Shown: in pieces, positions 5,644-9,935 of the stretch | Position numbering within the stretch: the stretch's first letter is position 1 | How the letters are laid out: every line of letters starts with the position of its first letter | From: Planctomycetota bacterium | GTDB taxonomy: Bacteria; Planctomycetota; MHYJ01; JACQXL01 | Assembly: GCA_016208805.1 (NCBI GenBank) | Contig: JACQXL010000043.1 | Location: 1-9,935 of the forward strand | DNA length: 9,935 bases | Direction of reading: 5' to 3' | Translations under genes and position numbers: made by a program | The notes under the pieces: model-generated | What the model was told of the DNA's origin: nothing | What the model saw: only the letters and a program-made list of their open reading frames with translations | The model's database searches: none

Positions 5644-5725
5644 GCATTTTCTTAATAATTACTCTATCTTATACAGACACATAGCCGGAATTAGGTCAGG
5701 AGAGGGGCTTGGTTGGGGTGTATCG

Positions 5726-5886
5726 GGAGTTGCTATACTCCTGTAGCCGACCCATATATGACCTACCATATATCACTATAAGTCCATCCGATAACCATTA
5801 TATGTCATACAGGTAAGGTATGATGGACTACCCAAAAACGCCTGTAGATCCTGTTATGGTCAGGGTGATGACATACAACCGGTTGT
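5726..5886. repeat. Left hairpin series of the palindrome-rich zone
   Basis: Perfect stems read in order: GGAGT/ACTCC (5726-5730, 5737-5741); ATATATG/CATATAT (5754-5760, 5767-5773); AGTCCATC/GATGGACT (5781-5788, 5822-5829) nesting TCATAC/GTATGA (5805-5810, 5818-5823, sharing two bases); and the 12-bp palindrome ACAACCGGTTGT (5875-5886). Confidence 0.6.
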
Positions 5887-5895
5887 GGTATGACA

Positions 5896-5952
5896 CCCCC
5901 CTACCCACTATATGTGGTATAGAGGGGGGAGGTGGGTCCCCCCCCTCCCCCC
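5896..5952. repeat. G-run able to pair with two alternative C-runs
   Basis: Six G at 5924-5929 can pair with six C at 5896-5901, enclosing CCAC/GTGG (5905-5908, 5914-5917). Alternatively, GGGGGGAGG (5924-5932) pairs perfectly with CCTCCCCCC (5944-5952). The two pairings exclude each other. On the minus strand, the run of six G, A, eight G is a strong candidate for quadruplex formation. Confidence 0.55.
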
Positions 5953-6073
5953 TAGGGGTCATATACCGGTTATTGGTGGGTTATACAGGGCTATGGTATA
6001 GGTCATATAGTGGTAGTATTTATGACCTATCGTCCACCCCTACAGGAGTATATCAGGGTGGGGATGACCCCTA
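5953..6073. repeat. Closed multi-hairpin fold with a 10-bp outer stem
   Basis: TAGGGGTCAT (5953-5962) pairs perfectly with ATGACCCCTA (6064-6073). Inside it are ATAGGTCATA/TATGACCTAT (5998-6007, 6021-6030; 10 bp, 13-base loop) and CCACCC/GGGTGG (6034-6039, 6056-6061). TATACC/GGTATA (5962-5967, 5995-6000) is a further, competing pairing. As RNA this would be a junction with two or three arms. Confidence 0.6.
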
Positions 6074-6123
6074 CTGAATGGCATACTTATGGGCGTGAGG
6101 GGCTGAGGCCGGATATAATCATA

Positions 6124-6190
6124 TTACCACAAAGGCACGAAGACACCAAACGCCCGTGATTCCCTCCATGCCTTCGTGTCTTCGTGGTAA
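6124..6190. repeat. Inverted 'cttcgtgtcttcgtggtaa' repeat
   Basis: The left arm (6124-6143) and the reverse complement of the right arm (6171-6190) match at 17 of 20 bases, with TTACCAC at the outer end. It is the most complete copy of the dispersed family also seen at 316-337 and, more weakly, at 4178-4202. Confidence 0.65.
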
Positions 6191-6312
6191 GGGTCTATCT
6201 TAGCAGAGATAATACTCATTAATCCGGCTCCCGGCCCGCCCGCTCAGGCCGGACTGCCCTACCTATGGTCAGGGTATGCAGGAATCAAATACGTCAGATA
6301 TCCCCTTGATGC

Positions 6313-6353
6313 TACCGGATACGGTCGGTGGACACACCGGATACTATCCGGTA
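6313..6353. repeat. 17-bp perfect palindrome with an extra ACCGGATA copy
   Basis: ACCGGATAcTATCCGGT (6336-6352) is a perfect palindrome around one central base. TACCGGATA at 6313-6321 is a further copy and can also pair with TATCCGGTA (6345-6353). It lies 36 bases past the kelch stop codon and could be a protein-binding site or a 3' hairpin. Confidence 0.55.
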
Positions 6354-6388
6354 TGGTAAGGAGTATGGGATAGACAGAACAATCTGCC

Positions 6389-7423
6389 CTACTTACCACC
6401 GTATTCCCATGTATCGTTCAGAAGACGTGGCGATACATCGCGGTTGTAACCGCCAAATAAAATAGTTTTATACCTGACAGAATCATAGGCCACTGCGAGA
6501 GCCTCCCGGACTGGTGGCATCAAACCGCTTGATTGCACCCAGTTTGTACCATCATACTCCCAAGTATCGTTAAGAGCCCCACTGGCCGGGTTCAGGCCGC
6601 CAAAAAGCAGACACTTATTACGAGCCATGTCATAAACCAACCCGTGACATGCTCGTGCCGGTGGTTGCGTGTCCGATATTTTATCCTTCCAGTCCTTGCC
6701 GTCCCACTCCCAGGTATCCTGCAACCAGAGTTGACCTTTATCCTTATACCCGCTCACAAGTACTGTGCACGCACGGGAGACATCATAAGCCATTGCATGT
6801 TGCCGCCGGGTGGTCGGTTTCGTCGCGGGTAAAACTTCTTTCCAATCTTTGTCGTCATATTCCCATGTATCGTCAAATGAATCTTCGTCTCCGCCGCCGA
6901 AAAGGACAATTCTATCACGCGCTGAATCATATACCATCGCATGCCCATACCGCGGTTTTGGTTTAGTAGCCGTCGGTTTACGCTTCCAGTTTGCGCCATC
7001 ATATTCCCAAGTATCATTAAGCCAGCCCAACACCTTGTCATAGCCGCCAAACAGTATTATTTTCTTCCGGGTTGGAACATAAACCATCGCGTGTCCCTGG
7101 CGGGCTGTCGGGTTAGTTTGCAGTTTCTTGAGAACCCACACTTTACCGTTCCATTCCCATGTATCCTGCACTAATTGAAGAGGTTTTTCAGTATTTGGTC
7201 CGCCACCAGCGCTACCTCCGAAAAGAACCGTGACTTTGCGGCCGGCATCATAGGCCATCGCGTGAATATAGCGTGCGGCGGGGACGGTCTTGGACAAACA
7301 TTGATGCCATTCAGGCATAACATCGTCACTTGATTTATTATCCTTGCCGATACTCTCAAGAGCGCCATAAATGCATACCACAGCGACCATCGTATATAAG
7401 ACATACTGATTAGTAAATTTCAT
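6389..7423 (-). CDS. Kelch-repeat protein, exported, six repeats
   Basis: 344 residues. The start is the ATG at 7423, with AAAGGAGGT just upstream. Residues 1-25 (MKFTNQYVLYTMVAVVCIYG) form an uncleaved anchor or signal peptide, so the rest is extracytoplasmic. Six kelch units of about 50 residues follow, each with the pattern R-x-x-H-A-M-x-Y-D, an [IV]LFGG strand, then DTWE[YW]DG and a Trp (for example RYGHAMVYDSARDRIVLFGG). The fourth unit has VLVSGY in place of LFGG, and the last ends directly after NDTWEYGGK. The expected fold is a six-bladed beta-propeller, probably binding protein or glycan at the surface or in the periplasm; the ligand is unknown. It lies 64 bases after the rhomboid gene on the same strand, so co-expression is likely, but it also has its own promoter-like site. 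Confidence 0.88.
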   Translation of the reverse strand: MKFTNQYVLYTMVAVVCIYGALESIGKDNKSSDDVMPEWHQCLSKTVPAARYIHAMAYDAGRKVTVLFGGSAGGGPNTEKPLQLVQDTWEWNGKVWVLKKLQTNPTARQGHAMVYVPTRKKIILFGGYDKVLGWLNDTWEYDGANWKRKPTATKPKPRYGHAMVYDSARDRIVLFGGGDEDSFDDTWEYDDKDWKEVLPATKPTTRRQHAMAYDVSRACTVLVSGYKDKGQLWLQDTWEWDGKDWKDKISDTQPPARACHGLVYDMARNKCLLFGGLNPASGALNDTWEYDGTNWVQSSGLMPPVREALAVAYDSVRYKTILFGGYNRDVSPRLLNDTWEYGGK

Positions 7424-7441
7424 ATTACCTCCTTTATCGCA

Positions 7442-7470
7442 ACACTACCACTTCCGCCTATCCCGGTCAA
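7442..7470 (-). promoter_or_regulatory. Possible promoter of the kelch gene
   Basis: On the minus strand, TTGACC (7465-7470), a 17-base spacer, then TAGTGT (7442-7447). The -10 is weak. The gene has a strong Shine-Dalgarno (AAAGGAGGT), so read-through from the rhomboid gene would also suffice. Confidence 0.35.
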
Positions 7471-7487
7471 GTCCCTTGTTGACAACA

Positions 7488-9392
7488 CTACCCGAATTTC
7501 TTCAGGTGCGTCAGCCAGAGGGTATAGCCGTCAAACGCGGGCTTGCTCTGAAAGGTGAGTTCCCGCCAGGCATCCGGGCCGAAATTCCCTTGCGCCAGTA
7601 GTTGCAGTCCGGCCCGGCAGTAAGAACAGTTGAGTTGCGCGAGCAGGCGCTCGGCCAATAAACTGATGCCTTTTCTCTTGGTGATGTATTCTTCGCCCTC
7701 TTTGAATCCCTTAACGGTTGAGTGCTTGGTATTTAGTAGGAAGTGCAACTTAAAATCCTTATCTACAAGATTGATAAAGAATACATCTTCATCCTTGGTC
7801 TTATGTGCATAAGAGTATCCTTCATCAAGAACCGGTAACGGTATTGCCCCGAACGGACTATATCCTATTTTTCGGATGAGAATATTCTTCTTAACTGGTT
7901 CTTTTCCCAAGACGGTTTCACTCATCGGCACTTTCCCGGCCGGCGCTATGTAAATATCTGTCCACTTCAATATCGTTGCCCCCTGATGGGTCTCCAGCCG
8001 GATGCCATCATCCTGAACCTTTCCTTGTAACGCCACTTCTGCCGGCGGCAGGTCTATGGTCTGCGATTCATCAAGGACCAGCGCCGGTATATTAAACGTG
8101 CGCAGATAATCAGCCACGGCCAGCGCCTGGTCAACCGTAATCCCTTGCGCAACGATTCCGCGCGTAGCGTTAATCCGGTGCATAATGTCGTAGGCCGGCT
8201 GTCCGGTAATCCGGGCCAGCGCGCCGGCCACCACCTGGATATTAATCGGCTCGTCGGTCCGGCGGAGCACCATGCATTTGCCCTTGAGTTCGGACGGCGC
8301 CTTGTTGGCGGTTATCTGGGCCAGTTTCGTTTCGGCCTGGCTTACGGCCTGTTTTGTCTGGTCCGCCACATCCGCAGGTAACCCGGACGCGATGGCCTGT
8401 CTGAGGAAACTCGCGCCCTTTTTGGGCTGGTTGAGTTTCTGGCTGTAGAGCGTGCCGACCAGATACTTCACATCTGCAACCCGCGGATGGTTCGGGAAAG
8501 TCAATAAGAATATAGAGTAGATTTTGACTGCCTCCTGATATGCATCCTTCTGAAGGAGCATATCGGCGGCATCCAGATGGTATTGCGGGTCAATCCGGGC
8601 GCCGCCGTATAACTGGTTGTATCGCCTGAATGCGACGAGGAATCTATTTTCGTCACCGGCGTTGTCAAGCGCAGCCAATTCGGCATTAGGGTCTTGCACC
8701 CGCCGGATGGCGGATGGCGCGGCTGATTCCAACTTAGCGCCGATGATACCGCGGAATAAACGGCTGTCCTTGAGACGCCAGGCGATTCCGGCGGCAAAGC
8801 CGAACAGGAACCCGCCGATATGCGCCCAGTAGGCCACGCCGCCCATCCCGGAATTTCCAGCGGTCAACCAGCCGAAGAACAACTGCATCAGGAACCAGAA
8901 TCCGATAGCCCAGACGGCTTCCAGATAGAGAGTGCCGGCCCGGTACCACCACCAGTAAAAGAACTTAACCCTGTGCCAGGGGAAAAGGACGAGATAGAAG
9001 CCGAGGGCGCCGGCGATGGCACCGGAAGCACCGATGGCCGGGACACCTGACTCCGACGCCATTGCGTAACACAAGCCGGATGCCGCCAGCCCGGCCAGCA
9101 GGTAAAACGGGATATACAATTGCACGCCCAGCGTGTCTTCAACATTATCGCCGAAAATCCACAGATAAAGCATATTGCCGGCGATGTGGAAGATATCGCC
9201 GTGCATAAACATAGAAGTGAACAAGGTGATGAACTCGTGGTTTCGGGCGGTGAAGCCGTATTGCCTGACAATCTCCCCGAAATCAGAGCGGAAATTAATC
9301 AGGAGAAACACGAGTCCGTTGAGGGCAATGATAAGATAATTGGTGAGCGGGATACGCTGGGCCGGGTTTTCATCGCCGATAGGGATAAACAT
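7488..9392 (-). CDS. Rhomboid intramembrane serine protease fused to TPR and C-terminal domains
   Basis: 634 residues. Residues 1-205 are a complete rhomboid domain: MFIPIGDENPAQRIPLTNYL, a first helix at about 18-33, HGDIFHIAGNMLYLWIFGDN (H64, H69, N73), catalytic GASGAIAG with Ser123, and AHIGGFLFG with the partner His191. All catalytic residues are present, so it should cleave membrane proteins within the bilayer. Residues about 230-365 carry helical repeats of TPR type (FRRYNQLYGG; AADMLLQKDAYQEAVKIYSI; GTLYSQKLNQPKKGASFLRQ). Residues about 370-440 (ALARITGQPAYDIMHRINAT; GITVDQALAVADYLRTFNIP) look like a small alpha/beta ClpS- or L7/L12-like fold, tentatively. The remaining 190 residues are unrecognised and include CSYC near 595. 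The cytoplasmic extension may recruit substrates. A rhomboid of this family is usually 200-300 residues, so this is a long fusion. No Shine-Dalgarno precedes the ATG at 9392; a -10 sits 10 bases upstream. Confidence 0.9.
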   Translation of the reverse strand: MFIPIGDENPAQRIPLTNYLIIALNGLVFLLINFRSDFGEIVRQYGFTARNHEFITLFTSMFMHGDIFHIAGNMLYLWIFGDNVEDTLGVQLYIPFYLLAGLAASGLCYAMASESGVPAIGASGAIAGALGFYLVLFPWHRVKFFYWWWYRAGTLYLEAVWAIGFWFLMQLFFGWLTAGNSGMGGVAYWAHIGGFLFGFAAGIAWRLKDSRLFRGIIGAKLESAAPSAIRRVQDPNAELAALDNAGDENRFLVAFRRYNQLYGGARIDPQYHLDAADMLLQKDAYQEAVKIYSIFLLTFPNHPRVADVKYLVGTLYSQKLNQPKKGASFLRQAIASGLPADVADQTKQAVSQAETKLAQITANKAPSELKGKCMVLRRTDEPINIQVVAGALARITGQPAYDIMHRINATRGIVAQGITVDQALAVADYLRTFNIPALVLDESQTIDLPPAEVALQGKVQDDGIRLETHQGATILKWTDIYIAPAGKVPMSETVLGKEPVKKNILIRKIGYSPFGAIPLPVLDEGYSYAHKTKDEDVFFINLVDKDFKLHFLLNTKHSTVKGFKEGEEYITKRKGISLLAERLLAQLNCSYCRAGLQLLAQGNFGPDAWRELTFQSKPAFDGYTLWLTHLKKFG

Positions 9393-9402
9393 ATTGGATT
9401 GT

Positions 9403-9430
9403 AGTTTATACTAATCCGGGCAAATGTCAA
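9403..9430 (-). promoter_or_regulatory. Sigma70-like promoter of the rhomboid gene
   Basis: On the minus strand, TTGACA (9425-9430), a 16-base spacer, then TAAACT (9403-9408), ten bases before the ATG at 9392. There is no Shine-Dalgarno. Again a leaderless arrangement. Confidence 0.5.
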
Positions 9431-9469
9431 GCGGAATCACAATAGGAAAAATACTTTTACTATAATTTC

Positions 9470-9484
9470 TTGACCCCGTTAGAG
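9470..9484. repeat. Second copy of TTGACCCCGTTAGAG
   Basis: Identical to 346-360, in the same orientation. CCCG/CGGG here makes a small hairpin (TTAGAG loop). No matching right end was found, so this is a single end or a solo fragment of the element seen at 349-471. Confidence 0.55.
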
Positions 9485-9574
9485 CGGGCGAGCAGTAATA
9501 CACACGTTCCAAATAAAATCCGCTAAATGATTGACTGGCAAGATGAGTTTTTATAAAATGATATGATAAATTGC

Positions 9575-9602
9575 TTGACATCTTTAGAACCATACGTAAA
9601 TT
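9575..9602 (+). promoter_or_regulatory. Sigma70-like promoter of the DUF4160 gene
   Basis: TTGACA (9575-9580), a 16-base spacer, then TAAATT (9597-9602), eleven bases before the ATG at 9614. A weaker candidate lies upstream (TTGACT at 9531, TATAAA at 9552, spacer only 15). No Shine-Dalgarno is visible. Confidence 0.5.
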
Positions 9603-9613
9603 AATAATACTAA

Positions 9614-9844
9614 ATGCCGACAGTGCTTAGAATTAGAGGTTACCGTTTCTTTTTCTTCAGCAATGAAGGGAACGAACCCCCGCATATTCATGTAGAATCA
9701 GGCGAGAATTATGCCAAGTTCTGGCTGGAACCGGTTACGCTTTCCCGGGTAATCGGTTTTAGCGGCCCAGAATTGACCAAAATCCATAAGATGGTTGCAG
9801 GGCATATTAAACTGTTTACTGAACTCTTGCGAAATGGGAAATAA
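9614..9844 (+). CDS. DUF4160 domain protein
   Basis: 76 residues beginning MPTVLRIRGYRFFFFSNEGN and continuing EPPHIHVESGENYAKFWL, the hallmark of DUF4160: the MPTxxR start, the FFxxSNE turn and the PPHIHV motif with two histidines. Function is unproven; such genes often stand next to a DUF2442 gene, and none is visible here. It is probably a small cytoplasmic protein, and toxin-antitoxin-like roles have been suggested for such pairs. The final residues (ELLRNGK) are encoded inside a repeat element: the 23 bases 9819-9841 are identical to 473-495, and the stop TAA is the only difference in the next few bases. The native C-terminus, where related proteins usually carry an aromatic-rich helix end, may therefore have been replaced. 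It is divergent from the rhomboid gene. Confidence 0.82.
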   Translation: MPTVLRIRGYRFFFFSNEGNEPPHIHVESGENYAKFWLEPVTLSRVIGFSGPELTKIHKMVAGHIKLFTELLRNGK

Positions 9845-9935
9845 ACCACCCAAAAAGTGTCATTCTGAGCCCGTAGGGCGAAGAATCTCGTCCCAAACCC
9901 TCATAAAATGCAGATTCTTCACTCCGCTTCGCTCC
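9819..9935. repeat. Palindromic dispersed element, left part (cut by window edge)
   Basis: The first 23 bases match 473-495 exactly, and CCACCCAAAA and GTGTCATT follow as at 501-517. The interior then differs: CTGAGCCCGTAGGGCGAAGA, with GAAGAATCT (9880-9888) mirrored by AGATTCTTC (9912-9920). So the same end sequence carries a different palindromic core. The right end lies beyond the window. Confidence 0.65.

Larger units (their letters stand above)
5343..6388. other. Kilobase with no convincing gene, dense in inverted repeats
   Basis: No reading frame here looks like a conserved protein. One 85-codon plus-strand frame (5820-6077) is open but consists of translated hairpins. The stretch is instead filled with perfect short inverted repeats and recurring GGTCATA/TATGACC and GGTATA/TATACC words on both strands. 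It lies between two minus-strand genes: downstream of the kelch gene and upstream of the HEAT gene. Individual structures are listed separately. Confidence 0.6.

Noticed and set aside
5820..6077. 85-codon open frame on the plus strand
   Set aside because: The translation (Tyr/Gly/Pro-rich, with runs from the G and C tracts) follows the hairpins and looks like no protein family. Not called as a gene, though the openness is worth remembering if the zone is transcribed.
6533..7404. Several frames on both strands over the kelch gene
   Set aside because: They arise from the repeated kelch codons; only the 344-residue frame has the family pattern, a signal segment and a Shine-Dalgarno.
8734..9271. 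Other frames over the rhomboid gene
   Set aside because: GC-rich shadows of a gene with intact catalytic motifs.
1..9935. tRNA genes
   Set aside because: No T-loop GTTCGAATC-type word with a matching acceptor stem was seen on either strand; a tRNA scanner would settle it.

Overview
The window looks like a bacterial chromosome segment of intermediate GC. Nearly all genes lie on the minus strand, with a repeat-invaded gene remnant (+) near the left end and a DUF4160 gene (+) near the right end. Lineage cannot be fixed from sequence alone. The rhomboid-TPR fusion, kelch-propeller exported protein, HEAT-repeat lipoprotein with an outer-membrane-barrel-like tail, and dispersed repeats of the 'cttcgtgtcttcgtggt' and 'tgtcattgcgag' types fit an uncultured Gram-negative such as a planctomycete-like or omnitrophic-like bacterium. 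This is inference, held weakly.

Layout. 1-234 (-) is the 5' part of an exported protein gene. 346-617 holds two abutting short elements with inverted-repeat ends, fused in frame to the 5'-truncated remnant of a gene that runs to 1071 (+). 1072-1215 is dispersed repeat. 1214-1348 (-) encodes the start of a small membrane protein coupled to a NERD-domain membrane protein (1352-2506, -). 2699-3272 (-) is an overlapping two-gene unit: a 62-residue protein followed by a minimal nucleotidyltransferase. 3369-4160 (-) is an unrecognised soluble protein. 4292-5342 (-) is a HEAT-repeat lipoprotein gene with a barrel-like C-terminus, broken by a frameshift near 4905-4921. 5343-6388 has no convincing gene but is crowded with perfect inverted repeats. 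6389-7423 (-) encodes a six-repeat kelch protein and 7488-9392 (-) a rhomboid-TPR fusion. 9614-9844 (+) is a DUF4160 protein whose last codons lie inside the same repeat family seen at 473-617.

How it works together. There is no single metabolic pathway. The readable proteins mostly concern the cell envelope (rhomboid, kelch, HEAT/barrel lipoprotein, NERD membrane protein), plus one possible toxin-antitoxin-like nucleotidyltransferase pair. Two modes of translation start are visible. Some genes have strong GGAGG-type sites. Four others have a sigma70-like -10 hexamer only 9-11 bases before the ATG and no Shine-Dalgarno, which implies leaderless mRNAs.

The most unusual stretch is about 5.4-6.4 kb: consecutive perfect hairpins, a closed multi-branch fold with a 10-bp outer stem, and a G-run that can pair with either of two C-runs. 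It is the best candidate for an undescribed structured element. The second theme is small palindromic elements that supply coding sequence to genes at both ends of the window.
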